NCBI RefSeq assembly: GCF_047302425.1
Contig: NZ_CP154855.1
Coordinates: forward strand, 1,178,001 to 1,242,000
Reading direction: 5' to 3'
Source: Oceanitalea sp047302425
GTDB lineage: Bacteria > Actinomycetota > Actinomycetes > Actinomycetales > Actinomycetaceae
DNA length: 64,000 nt
Shown here: in pieces, positions 17,203 through 26,017 of the stretch
Numbering within the stretch: the first letter of the stretch is position 1
Layout of the letters: each line of letters begins with the position of its first letter
Notes under the pieces: model-generated
Told to the model about the DNA's origin: nothing
What the model saw: only the letters and a program-made list of their open reading frames with translations
Databases searched by the model: none
Position numbers and translations under genes: made by a program

Positions 17203-17952
17203 TCACAGGAGGTTGGCGGCGGCGAGGCCACCGAGGGCGCCACCGACGAGCGGGCCGACGATCGGCACCCACGAGTAGCCCCAGTCGCTGGAGCCCTTGC
17301 CCCGGATGGGCAGCACCGCGTGCGCGATGCGGGGACCGAGGTCACGTGCGGGGTTGATGGCGTAGCCGGTGGGGCCACCGAGGCTGGCACCGATACCGAC
17401 GACGAGGAGGGCGACGGCGAGGGGGCCGAGCCCGGAGGGGGTGAAGCCGAAGGCGACGATGACGAAGACGAGGACGAAGGTCGCGATGACCTCGGTGACG
17501 ACGTTCCAGCCGTAGCTGCGGATCTCCGGCCCGGTGGAGAAGACGGCGAGCTTGATGGGCGCCGGCGCCTCCCGGTCGAAGTGCTTCTTGTACGCGAGCC
17601 AGGCGAGGACGGCGCCGATGAAGGCACCGAGAATCTGGGCGGCGAAGTAGACGAGCGCGTTGCCCGCCGTCGCCTCGATGACCGGCAGGTCGAGGTCCTC
17701 GTTGCCGGGGAAGAACGGCTTGTCGGCGGCCCACAGGCCGACGGTGACGGCCGGGTTGATGTGCGCACCCGTGGAGTAGGCGACGAACACGCCGGCGAAG
17801 ACCGCCAGGCCCCAGCCGAAGTTGATGAGCAGCCAGCCGCCGCCCTGTCCCTTCGAGTCGGGCAGGAGGTGGTTGGCGACGACGCCGCATCCCAGGAGGA
17901 TGAGCGTCGCCGTGCCCAGCACCTCGGGCAGGAAGATCAGGGAGAAGTCCAC
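17203..17952 (-). CDS. glpF: Glycerol facilitator (MIP/aquaglyceroporin)
   Basis: This 249-residue protein has six transmembrane segments and both pore motifs, HINPAVTVG and the second AINPARDLGPR, where the Asp after NPAR is characteristic of glycerol-conducting rather than water-only channels. It lets glycerol equilibrate across the membrane for GlpK to trap. The GTG start has GAGAGGA upstream. It sits between glpD and glpK on the same strand. Confidence 0.96.
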   Translation of the reverse strand: MDFSLIFLPEVLGTATLILLGCGVVANHLLPDSKGQGGGWLLINFGWGLAVFAGVFVAYSTGAHINPAVTVGLWAADKPFFPGNEDLDLPVIEATAGNALVYFAAQILGAFIGAVLAWLAYKKHFDREAPAPIKLAVFSTGPEIRSYGWNVVTEVIATFVLVFVIVAFGFTPSGLGPLAVALLVVGIGASLGGPTGYAINPARDLGPRIAHAVLPIRGKGSSDWGYSWVPIVGPLVGGALGGLAAANLL

Positions 17953-17975
17953 GTTGTCCTCTCTTTCTGTTGGAC

Positions 17976-18001
17976 CCGACGGCGCGGCCTTGCGCCGTCG
18001 G
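17976..18001 (-). terminator. Intercistronic hairpin between glpD and glpF
   Basis: CCGACGGCGC (17976-17985) and GCGCCGTCGG (17992-18001) form a perfect 10-bp stem with a 6-base loop. No T-run follows, so it may be a partial terminator or an mRNA-processing or stability element that sets different levels of glpD and glpFK. Confidence 0.6.
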
Positions 18002-18014
18002 GGTGTCGTGGAGG

Positions 18015-19745
18015 CTAGGCCAGCGGGGTCATCGGCACGATGTCCGGTGCCTGCTGGCGGGCCCGCTCACCGGCCTCGTCGTCCGGTGCCTCGGCGGCGG
18101 CACGCTCGGCCTCGCAGCGTGCCGTGTACGCGTCGATCTCCGCCTGCCGGCGCTCCTCGTCCCACCCGAGGATCGGGGCGATGACGTCGACGATCTCCGG
18201 CACGGCCGCCAGGCCGCTGTCGCTGACCTCGTAGACGAGCCGGGTGCGGCGCACCATGACGTCCTCGAGGTGGAGGACCGCCTCGCGCCGGGCCGCGTAG
18301 GCGACCTCGACGCGCAGGTAGGCGGGGGCGTGCTCGAGGGGCCGGCCGAGGTCCGGCTGCTCCTCGACCATCGTGACGAGCTCCTCGAGCATCGAGCCGT
18401 AGCGGTGGAGGAGGTGGTCGACCATGGCGCTGGACCAGCCGAAGCGCGAGGCGTGGCGCTGGGCGCGGCGGCGCACCGCCTGGAGCCCGACCGCACCGAG
18501 CAGCGGGATGCGCTCGGTGATCGAGGGCAGGCGCTTGGCCTCGTCCCCGAGGGCGAAGTCGACGGCGTCCTTGGCCATGACCCGGTAGGTGGTGAGCTTG
18601 CCGCCGGCGATGACGGTGAGGCCCGGGGTGGGGGAGGCGACCGTGTGCTCGCGCGACACCTTCGCCGACGACGTGCCCTCCTTGGTCCCCGGCTGCAGCA
18701 GCGGACGCAGGCCGGCGTAGGTGCCGATGACGTCGTCGCGGGTGAGCGGGGTCTTGAGGACGGCGTTGGCGTGCTCGATGACGTAGTCGATGTCCGCCTT
18801 GGTGGCCACGGGGTGGCGCAGGTCGTGCTCGTAGGGGGTGTCGGTCGTCCCGATGATCCAGTAGCGCGACCACGGGATGATGAACAGGACGCTCTTCTCG
18901 GTCTGGAGGATCAGGCCGACGTCGCCGCGGATCCGCTCGCGCGGCACGACGATGTGGATGCCCTTGGACGCGAGGACCCGCAGGCCGCCGTCCGACCCGG
19001 AGAGCGACTCGGTCTCCTCGGTCCACACGCCGGTGGCGTTGATGACGTGGCGAGCCTTGACGTCGAGGACCTCACCGGTCTCGAGGTCCTTGACCTGCGC
19101 GCCGTCGACGCGGCCGGAGGCGTCCTTGGACAGCCCGACGACCTGCGTGCGGTTGGCGGCCAGCGCACCGTAGGCGGCGGCCGTGCGGACCAGGGTGGTG
19201 ACGAGGCGGGAGTCGTCGACGCTCGCGTCCCAGTACTGGACGGCGCCGACCGCGGCGTCGTGGCGCAGGTCGGGGAAGAGCTGCTCCATGCGCGAGCGGC
19301 TGCGGTGGCGGTGCAGCGGCATGGCGCGCTTGCCGGGGGCGATGCCGGCGAGCGTGTCGTAGAGCGCGATGCCGGCGCCGACGTAGGCCCGCTCCCACAC
19401 TCGGTGCTCGAGCGGGTAGAGGAAGGGCACCCGCTTGACCAGGTGCGGCGCGAGGTGCTTGATGAGGAGGTCACGCTCGGTGAGCGCCTCGTGGACGAGG
19501 CTGAAGTCGAGCATCTGGAGGTAGCGCAGCCCGCCGTGGACGAGCTTGCTCGACCAGCTCGAGGTGCCCGAGGACCAGTCCTGCGCCTCGACGATGCCGG
19601 TGCGCAGACCGCGCGTGGCGGCGTCCAGGGCGATGCCCGCGCCGGTGACACCACCGCCGATGACGAGCACGTCCAGCCCGTCGGAGTCGCTCATCTCGGC
19701 CAGTGCGGCGTGCCGTGTGTCCGCGGTCAGCGTGCTCGATGTCAC
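18015..19745 (-). CDS. glpD: Glycerol-3-phosphate dehydrogenase (FAD, aerobic)
   Basis: The 576-residue flavoprotein begins its FAD fold with DVLVIGGGVTGAGIALDAATRG, contains SSWSSKLVHGGLRYLQ and the C-terminal domain found in actinobacterial GlpD. It oxidises sn-glycerol-3-phosphate to dihydroxyacetone phosphate, passing electrons to the quinone pool at the membrane. The annotated start is GTG at 19745; an internal ATG (MSDSDGLDV) is a shorter alternative. It is first of the glp genes. Upstream minus-strand sequence contains the direct repeat GAACGAACGA, a possible but unproven regulator site. Confidence 0.96.
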   Translation of the reverse strand: MTSSTLTADTRHAALAEMSDSDGLDVLVIGGGVTGAGIALDAATRGLRTGIVEAQDWSSGTSSWSSKLVHGGLRYLQMLDFSLVHEALTERDLLIKHLAPHLVKRVPFLYPLEHRVWERAYVGAGIALYDTLAGIAPGKRAMPLHRHRSRSRMEQLFPDLRHDAAVGAVQYWDASVDDSRLVTTLVRTAAAYGALAANRTQVVGLSKDASGRVDGAQVKDLETGEVLDVKARHVINATGVWTEETESLSGSDGGLRVLASKGIHIVVPRERIRGDVGLILQTEKSVLFIIPWSRYWIIGTTDTPYEHDLRHPVATKADIDYVIEHANAVLKTPLTRDDVIGTYAGLRPLLQPGTKEGTSSAKVSREHTVASPTPGLTVIAGGKLTTYRVMAKDAVDFALGDEAKRLPSITERIPLLGAVGLQAVRRRAQRHASRFGWSSAMVDHLLHRYGSMLEELVTMVEEQPDLGRPLEHAPAYLRVEVAYAARREAVLHLEDVMVRRTRLVYEVSDSGLAAVPEIVDVIAPILGWDEERRQAEIDAYTARCEAERAAAEAPDDEAGERARQQAPDIVPMTPLA

Positions 19746-19844
19746 AGGGGGTCCCTTCGGGTGGTGCGTCGTTCGTTCATGCTGTCGCTCCGCGGTTGGG
19801 CGCGCAAGCGATTCGGCGCGAGACTTCGGTCGCTTGGCCGGTGC

Positions 19845-21989
19845 TCACCCGACCCGCTCCGCCTCGACGAGGACGGCGCTCTGCGGCGCGAGAACCGGGA
19901 GCAGCACCCCGACGCCGGAGAGCACGTCGCCGCCGAGGACGACGCCGTCGCGCACCCAGGGCGGGTCGGTGCGCTCGGCGCGGCGAGCGGGTCCGAAGGG
20001 CTCGCGGACGACGACGCGGTACGTCGCGCCGTCGTCGAGCCCGGGCAGGGGAGTGAGTCCCGGCCGGGGCGGGCGGGCGACGGCGGTGCGTGCCCACACG
20101 TAGGTCGCGCGGCCGCCGTCGGGCGCGACGACGCCGCGCAGGACCGCGCCGTCGTCGACGTCGTCGGCGTTGACCACCGTCCCCGTGCGCAGGAGGGGAC
20201 GCAGCGACCGGTAGTAGCCGGTCCAGCGGGTGATGGTGGCGAGCTCGTCCGCGCTGGCGGTGGTGAGGTCGAACTCGATGCCCGAGTGGCCGAGGAGGGC
20301 GGCGGTGAGCCGGAAGGAGAGGTCGGTGACCCGGCCCGTGGTGTGCGCCCGCGGCGCGCCGAGGTGGGTGCCGACCATCTCCGGCGGGACGAGCAGCGTG
20401 GTCCACCGCTCGAGCTCGAGCCGCTCGACGGGGTCGTTGCAGTCCGAGGCCCAGAACCGGTCGACGTGGCGCGCGATGCCGAGGTCGACCCGGCCGCCGC
20501 CGCTCGCGCAGGACTCGATCTCGAGCGTCGGGTGACGCTCCCGGAGCTCGGCCATGAGGCGGTAGACCGCGCTGGTCTGGGCGCGGACGGCGGGGGAGCC
20601 CGCCGCGTCCTGCGCCTGGAGCAGGTCGCGGTTGTGGTCCCACTTGAGGTAGTCGACGCCGTACTCCTCGACGAGCGCGTCGAGCGCCGTGGCGAGGTGG
20701 CGGTAGGCGTCCGGGTGGGTGAGGTCGAGCGGGTACTGGTGGCGCGCCGTCGGGCCGGGGTCGTCCGGCGGCACGAGCAGCCACTCGGGGTGCGCCTCGG
20801 CGACGGCGGAGTGTGCGCTCACCATCTCCGGCTCGACCCACAGGCCGAACTGCATGCCGCGGGCGCGGACGTCGCGGACGAGCGGGTGGAGGCCCTCGGG
20901 CCAGCGCTCCGGGTCGACGACCCAGTCGCCGAGGGCGCGCGTGTCGTCGGTGCGGCCGGTGAACCAGCCGTCGTCGAGGACGAAGCGCTCGGCACCCACG
21001 CTCGCCGCCGCCTCGACGAGCGGGCGCAGGGCGGCGTGGCTGTGGTCGAAGTACACCGCCTCCCAGGTGTTGACGAGCAGCGGGGCGGGGGTCTGCGGCT
21101 GGCGCGCGCGAGCACGCTGGAAGGAGTGGAAACGTGCCGCGAGCCCGTCGAGGCCGGCGTCGGACCACGCGAAGACCACGGTGGGTGCCTCGTGGACCTG
21201 GCCCGGGGCGAGGCGGACCTCGCCGGGGGCGAGCAGCTCGCCCGCGCCGAGCGCGGTGGCGGCGGCGCCGGCTCCCTCGGGCAGGGCGTCGAGGACGTAG
21301 CGCTGGTTGCCGCTCCACGCGAGGTGCACGGCCCACACCTCACCGCGCCGGAAGCCGAAGCCGGGGGTGCCGAGCACGCCGAGGAAGGGGCTGTCGTGAC
21401 CAGGGCGGCCGCGGCGCCCCTCGCGTGAGTGGGAGCCGGGGCGCAGGGTGCTGCGGTGGGGCTGCCGCTCGGCGACCCACAGGCCCGAGAAGTCGAGGTG
21501 CTCGGTCGCGCGGCCCGGCACGGGCATGACGGCGGTGACCGCGGAGAGGTCGTAGGGGAGCGCGGACCGGTTCTCGACGGTCGTGTCGACGTGGAGCAGC
21601 CCGGCCTCGCACAGGGAGAGGCGGCGCACCACGCGCAGGCCGGCCCGCGGGTCCTGCGCCGTGAAGGTGACCTCCGCCGTCGTCGCCGCGTGCTCCACGA
21701 CGTAGCGCGGGAACTGCCCGCGCCCCTCGGTGTGGCCGGCGACGGCCGGGTGACCGGCCCAGGCGTCCCGCTCGGAGGGGAGCACGGTGAGCGCGCGCGG
21801 GACGTCGGGGGAGCTGTGGGCCACCCCGCGCACGGCCACGCCGCACAGCGCGGCGAGCGCGGCGTGGTCCAGCTCGCCGAGGTCACGCCCCCAGTGGACG
21901 ATCGACGGGACGTCCCCGGCCGCGTCGAGGAGCACGCTCGTCCCGCCGCGGCGGAGGTGGACGGGGCGGGGAGCAGCAGGGGCGGTCAC
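19845..21989 (-). CDS. Alpha-galactosidase, GH36
   Basis: The 714-residue protein has the GH36 layout: N-terminal beta-sandwich, (beta/alpha)8 barrel from about residue 310, and a C-terminal sheet. The catalytic nucleophile is D451 in DYLKWDHNRD and the acid/base D516 in WASDCNDPVERL; FVLDDGWF (about 336-343) and FGLWVEPEMV (about 381-390) are also typical. No signal peptide is seen, so it should cleave imported alpha-galactosides such as melibiose or raffinose in the cytoplasm. GTG start overlaps the stop of the LacI gene (GTGA), placing it under the same transcription unit. Confidence 0.95.
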   Translation of the reverse strand: MTAPAAPRPVHLRRGGTSVLLDAAGDVPSIVHWGRDLGELDHAALAALCGVAVRGVAHSSPDVPRALTVLPSERDAWAGHPAVAGHTEGRGQFPRYVVEHAATTAEVTFTAQDPRAGLRVVRRLSLCEAGLLHVDTTVENRSALPYDLSAVTAVMPVPGRATEHLDFSGLWVAERQPHRSTLRPGSHSREGRRGRPGHDSPFLGVLGTPGFGFRRGEVWAVHLAWSGNQRYVLDALPEGAGAAATALGAGELLAPGEVRLAPGQVHEAPTVVFAWSDAGLDGLAARFHSFQRARARQPQTPAPLLVNTWEAVYFDHSHAALRPLVEAAASVGAERFVLDDGWFTGRTDDTRALGDWVVDPERWPEGLHPLVRDVRARGMQFGLWVEPEMVSAHSAVAEAHPEWLLVPPDDPGPTARHQYPLDLTHPDAYRHLATALDALVEEYGVDYLKWDHNRDLLQAQDAAGSPAVRAQTSAVYRLMAELRERHPTLEIESCASGGGRVDLGIARHVDRFWASDCNDPVERLELERWTTLLVPPEMVGTHLGAPRAHTTGRVTDLSFRLTAALLGHSGIEFDLTTASADELATITRWTGYYRSLRPLLRTGTVVNADDVDDGAVLRGVVAPDGGRATYVWARTAVARPPRPGLTPLPGLDDGATYRVVVREPFGPARRAERTDPPWVRDGVVLGGDVLSGVGVLLPVLAPQSAVLVEAERVG

Positions 21990-22990
21990 GCGGAGTCCCT
22001 CCAGACGACGGGAGTCTCGAGGAGGCTGCCGGAGACGACCGGGCGGCCCTCGAGCTGGGCGAGGACGAGTGCGGCGGCGGCTGCCCCGAGGGCCTCCGCG
22101 GGCTGGCGCACGGTCGACAGCTGGGGCCGGCAGCGCTGGGCCCAGCCGCTGTCGTCGAAGCCGACGATGCCGACGTCCTGCGGGACGCGGCGCCCGGCCT
22201 CGTTGAGGGTGTCGATCGCGCCTGCGGCAAGCGCGTCGGACGCGGCGAAGACGCCGTCGACGTCCGGGCAGCGGGCGAGGAGCTCCCGCATGCCGGTGAC
22301 GCCGTCGGCGAAGGAGTAGTGGTCGACCCGGACGACGAGCCCCTCGTCGAAGCGGTCACCGAGCGCCCGGCGGAACCCGGCGTACCGGTCGCTGCCGGAG
22401 TCGCGGTCCATGCCCGCCGCGATCATCCCGACCTTCCGCCGACCCGTCTCGAGCAGGCGGCTGGTGATGGAGTGCGCGGCGTCCTCGTTGTCGATACCGA
22501 CCCACGGCATCTCGTTCCGGGGATTTCCGATGAATGCGGTGGCGAGGCCGAGATTACGTACGGCATCGGTGATCGGGTCGTGCTCCCTGGCGGAGACGAG
22601 AATGACGCCGTCGACGACTCCTCCGCCGAGATAGCGGACGATTCTTTGTGAATCCTCGTCGGAATCGAAGATGAGGGTCGGCATCTGGTGGTCGGCGGCG
22701 GACAGGGCCCGGTTCGCGCCGAGGAGGAGCCGGCCGATGTTGGGGTCGTCGACGAACATCGCGTGCGGCTCGTGGACGACGAAACCCACCGCCTGCGCCC
22801 GCTGCCGGACGAGGGTCCGGGCCGCCCGGCTCGGGACGTACCCGGTGCGCAGAATCGCGGCTTCGACGGCCTTTCGGGCCTCGGTGGACACGTAGCGCTC
22901 GCCGTTGACGACGCGGCTGACGGTGCCGCGGGAGACGCGGGCCTCGCGCGCCACGTCGTGGACGGTGACGCGCCTTCGGGGGGTGGACAC
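21986..22990 (-). CDS. LacI-family repressor of the galactoside locus
   Basis: The 334-residue regulator has a LacI helix-turn-helix (VTVHDVAREARVSRGTVSRVVNG, roughly residues 8-30) and a periplasmic-binding-type sugar domain ending IVGFDDSGWAQRCRPQLSTV. It is divergent from GH42 and cotranscribed with the GH36 gene. Two 18-bp operators lie between the divergent starts (23043-23060 and 23089-23106), so it most likely represses the GH42-transport operon. No ribosome site precedes the GTG; CATAGT lies six bases upstream, hinting at a leaderless transcript. Confidence 0.93.
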   Translation of the reverse strand: MSTPRRRVTVHDVAREARVSRGTVSRVVNGERYVSTEARKAVEAAILRTGYVPSRAARTLVRQRAQAVGFVVHEPHAMFVDDPNIGRLLLGANRALSAADHQMPTLIFDSDEDSQRIVRYLGGGVVDGVILVSAREHDPITDAVRNLGLATAFIGNPRNEMPWVGIDNEDAAHSITSRLLETGRRKVGMIAAGMDRDSGSDRYAGFRRALGDRFDEGLVVRVDHYSFADGVTGMRELLARCPDVDGVFAASDALAAGAIDTLNEAGRRVPQDVGIVGFDDSGWAQRCRPQLSTVRQPAEALGAAAAALVLAQLEGRPVVSGSLLETPVVWRDSA

Positions 22991-23015
22991 CTCTGCACTA
23001 TGCCACGCCGGTGTG

Positions 23016-23045
23016 TTGACAGGCCAGAGACGCCGGTCCTACTCT
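23016..23045 (+). promoter_or_regulatory. Promoter of the GH42 operon
   Basis: TTGACA (23016-23021) and TACTCT (23040-23045) are separated by 18 bases. The -10 box runs into operator O1, so repressor binding would exclude RNA polymerase. Confidence 0.65.
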
Positions 23046-23060
23046 GGGCACGTTCACAGA
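23043..23060. promoter_or_regulatory. LacI operator O1 (imperfect)
   Basis: TCTGGGCACGTTCACAGA matches 16 of 18 positions of the perfect palindrome O2 lying 46 bases downstream. It overlaps the -10 box of the GH42 promoter. Confidence 0.65.
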
Positions 23061-23088
23061 CTCAGCGCGGAGTTTCTGCGCGGCCACA

Positions 23089-23106
23089 TCTGTGCACGTG
23101 CACAGA
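23089..23106. promoter_or_regulatory. LacI operator O2 (perfect palindrome)
   Basis: TCTGTGCACGTGCACAGA is an exact 18-bp palindrome located just upstream of the GH42 ribosome site. With O1 it forms a pair centred 46 bp apart, suited to cooperative binding by the divergently encoded LacI protein. Confidence 0.75.
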
Positions 23107-23123
23107 ATTGGAGCGATTTCCCG

Positions 23124-25127
23124 GTGTATCAGAATGTCGACGTGTCCTCGTTGACCGATGGACTCGTTTTCGGGTGCGACTACAACCCCGAGCAGTGGGA
23201 CCCCGCCACGTGGCGTGAGGACGTCGCCCTCATGCGCGAGGCCGGGGTCAACCTCGTCGCGGTCAACATCTTCGGCTGGTCGCACGTCGAGCCGCGCGAG
23301 GGCGAGTTCGACTTCTCCGACCTCGACGAGGTCGTCGCCCTCCTCCACGAGAACGGCATCCGGGTGAACCTCGGGACGGCCACCGCCTCCCCGCCGCCGT
23401 GGCTGACGGCCCGGTACCCCGAGGTGCTGCCGATGGTGGAGGACGGCACCCGCCGGTACCCCGGCGGGCGCCAGGCGTTCTGCCCGAGCTCCCCGACCTT
23501 CCGGCGCTACGCGCTGCGCCTGGTCGAGGAGGTCGCCCGCCGGTACGGCGACCACCCGGCCCTCGCCGTCTGGCACGTGTCCAACGAGCTCGGCTGCCAC
23601 AACGCGCTGTGCTACGACGACTCGTGCGCGGCCGCGTTCCGGCGGTGGCTGGAGCGCAGGTACGGGACGGTGGAGGCGCTCAACGCCGCGTGGGGCACGG
23701 CGTTCTGGAGCCAGCGCTACGGGGAGTGGTCGGAGATCCTGCCGCCCCGGGCGACGCTGTCCATCCGCAACCCCGCGCACGTCCTCGACTTCCACCGCTT
23801 CAGCTCCGACCAGCTGCTCGACCACTACCGCGCCGAGGCGGAGGTCATCCGCCGGCACAGCAGCGCGCCGGTGACGACGAACTTCATGGTCACCGCCCAC
23901 ATCCGCAACATGGACTACTGGACGTGGGCGCCGGAGATGGACCTCGTGGCCAATGACCACTACCTCGACCACCGCCTCGCGGCACCGACCGCCGAGCTCG
24001 CCTTCGCCGCCGACCTCACCCGCGGCCTGGCCCAGGGGCGCCCGTGGCTCCTCATGGAGTCGAGCGTCGGGGCGGTGAACTGGCAGCCGCACAACCTGGC
24101 CAAGGGCCCGGGCGAGGCGGTCCGCAACGCCGTCACCCAGATCGCCCGCGGCGCCGACGGGATCTGCTACTTCCAGTGGCGGGCCTCGCGCCAGGGCGCG
24201 GAGAAGTACCACTCCGCCCTCCTGCCGCACGCCGGCACCGACAGTACGACGTGGCGCACCACGCTCGACGTGTCGCGCGCCGTCCGGGCGCTGGCGGAGG
24301 TCCGGGGCACGCGCGTGCAGGCCCAGGCGGCCCTCGTCTTCAGCTGGGAGTCCTGGTGGGCCGCCGAGGGGGAGGCCCGGCCCACGCAGGAGGTCGACTA
24401 CCTCCAGCAGGTCCACCACCTGTACGGCGCGGCGCGCGCTCTCGGCCTCACCGTTGACGTCGTCGCCCCGGGGCAGTCGCTCGAGGGCTACCGCTTCCTC
24501 CTTGTCCCCAGCCTCCACCTCGTCCGCGACGCCGACGCACGTGTCGTCGATGAGTGGGTCCAGGCCGGCGGGCACGCGTGGATCGGCTTCAACAGCGGCA
24601 TCGTCGACGAGCGGGACGCCGTCCGGCTGGGCGGGTACCCCGGGGCCTTCCGGGAGACCGTCTCCGCCCGCTCCGACGAGTTCCTCCCGCTCGCGCCGTC
24701 CCAGACGGTGCGGCTGAGCGACGGGAGCACCGCGAGCCTGTGGACCGAGCGGCTCGAGCCGGTCGCCGCGCAGACCGTGCTCAGCTACACCGACGGCCCC
24801 GCGGCCGGTCACGCAGCCGTCACCCGCCACGCCCGCGGCAGCGGGGTGGCCTGGTACTGCAGCACCCACCTCGAGCCGGCCGCGCTGCGCGAGCAGCTGG
24901 GCGCGGCTGTCGCCGACGCGGGCCTCGCCGCGTCGGCCGGCGACGACGAGCTGGAGCTCATCCGGAGGACCGGGCCCTCCGGGTCCTTCCTCTTCGCCGT
25001 CAACCACGGCGGTGCGGAGCGGCAGGTCCCGGTGTCCGGGACCGAGCTCCTCACCGGCGCCACCATCGACCACCTGCTCGAGGTCCCCGCAGGTGGCGTC
25101 CGAGTCGTGAAGGAGCACGAGTCGTGA
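23124..25127 (+). CDS. Beta-galactosidase, GH42
   Basis: The 667-residue enzyme opens with LVFGCDYNPEQWDPATWREDV, typical of GH42, with catalytic acid/base E155 (HVSNELGCH) and nucleophile E312 (LLMESSVGAVNW). Cysteines C120, C163 and C168 may form the zinc cluster found in many GH42 enzymes. A trimerisation domain and C-terminal sheet follow. No signal peptide is evident, so it acts on imported galactosides or galacto-oligosaccharides. GTG at 23124 is preferred because GGAG lies 10 bases upstream; GTG at 23142 is an alternative. The stop overlaps the next permease gene (GTGA). Confidence 0.93.
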   Translation: MYQNVDVSSLTDGLVFGCDYNPEQWDPATWREDVALMREAGVNLVAVNIFGWSHVEPREGEFDFSDLDEVVALLHENGIRVNLGTATASPPPWLTARYPEVLPMVEDGTRRYPGGRQAFCPSSPTFRRYALRLVEEVARRYGDHPALAVWHVSNELGCHNALCYDDSCAAAFRRWLERRYGTVEALNAAWGTAFWSQRYGEWSEILPPRATLSIRNPAHVLDFHRFSSDQLLDHYRAEAEVIRRHSSAPVTTNFMVTAHIRNMDYWTWAPEMDLVANDHYLDHRLAAPTAELAFAADLTRGLAQGRPWLLMESSVGAVNWQPHNLAKGPGEAVRNAVTQIARGADGICYFQWRASRQGAEKYHSALLPHAGTDSTTWRTTLDVSRAVRALAEVRGTRVQAQAALVFSWESWWAAEGEARPTQEVDYLQQVHHLYGAARALGLTVDVVAPGQSLEGYRFLLVPSLHLVRDADARVVDEWVQAGGHAWIGFNSGIVDERDAVRLGGYPGAFRETVSARSDEFLPLAPSQTVRLSDGSTASLWTERLEPVAAQTVLSYTDGPAAGHAAVTRHARGSGVAWYCSTHLEPAALREQLGAAVADAGLAASAGDDELELIRRTGPSGSFLFAVNHGGAERQVPVSGTELLTGATIDHLLEVPAGGVRVVKEHES

Positions 25128-26017
25128 GACGTGCGCGAACCGGCCCACCGGCCACCGCGAACCGGCACCGAGGAGCGGTCCTCGCCCTCATCACCCCGTT
25201 CGGGCTGTTCTTCAGCCTCTTCTACCTGCTGCCCATCGGGTACGCGATCTACAAGTCGACCCTCGTCATCGAGCGCGAGGGGACCTTCGGGCCGCCCACC
25301 GAGGTGTTCGGCGGGCTGGCCCAGTACGCGGCGGTCTTCGAGAACGCCCCGTTCTGGGAGTCCGTCGTCCGCATGCTCGCCTTCGGCATCGTCCAGGTGC
25401 CGGTCATGCTGGGGCTCGCGCTGGTCTTCGCGCTCCTCCTCGACTCCCCGCTCGTCCGGGGCAAGCGCTTCTTCCGCCTGGCCTACTTCGTGCCGTACGC
25501 GGTGCCGGGCGTCATCGCGGCCATCATGTGGGGCTTCCTCTACTCCCCGAACCTCTCCCCATTCACCTCGGTGACCCAGACGATCCCCTTCCTGTCCGGG
25601 GAGCTGGTCCTCGCATCCATCGCGAACGTCGTCACCTGGGTGTTCGTCGGCTACAACATGCTCATCATCTACTCCGCGCTGCTCGCGGTGCCGGGGGAGC
25701 TGCACGAGGCCGCCAAGCTCGACGGCGCCGGTCAGGTGCGCATCGCGTGGGCGATCAAGGTGCCGCTCGTGCGGCCCGCGATCATCCTCACCGCCGTCTT
25801 CTCGATCATCGGCACCCTGCAGCTGCTCGCCGAGCCGCAGGTGTTCCGCACCTTCAGCGCGGCCGTCAACAGCACCTACACGCCGAACCTGGCCATCTAC
25901 ACCACGGCCTCGGTCCCCAACACGAACCTCGCCGCCGCCATGTCGGTGATCCTCGCGCTGGGCACCTTCATCCTGTCGTTCGGCTTCCTCAAGCTGACCC
26001 AACGAGGTGACCGATGA
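25124..26017 (+). CDS. Sugar ABC transporter permease (MalF-type)
   Basis: The 297-residue protein has six transmembrane helices and the cytoplasmic EAA-type loop ELHEAAKLDGAGQVRIAWAIKVPL that contacts the ATPase. It belongs to carbohydrate uptake 1 importers. AAGGAG precedes the GTG start, which overlaps the GH42 stop. With the following permease and lipoprotein it forms a galactoside importer. No ATPase gene is present locally. Confidence 0.93.
   Translation: MRRARTGPPATANRHRGAVLALITPFGLFFSLFYLLPIGYAIYKSTLVIEREGTFGPPTEVFGGLAQYAAVFENAPFWESVVRMLAFGIVQVPVMLGLALVFALLLDSPLVRGKRFFRLAYFVPYAVPGVIAAIMWGFLYSPNLSPFTSVTQTIPFLSGELVLASIANVVTWVFVGYNMLIIYSALLAVPGELHEAAKLDGAGQVRIAWAIKVPLVRPAIILTAVFSIIGTLQLLAEPQVFRTFSAAVNSTYTPNLAIYTTASVPNTNLAAAMSVILALGTFILSFGFLKLTQRGDR

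Noticed and set aside
15538..18018. Plus-strand frame of 826 codons opposite glpK and glpF
   Set aside because: Antisense shadow of clear glp genes; its translation is an Asp/Gly/Val-rich reading without a domain.
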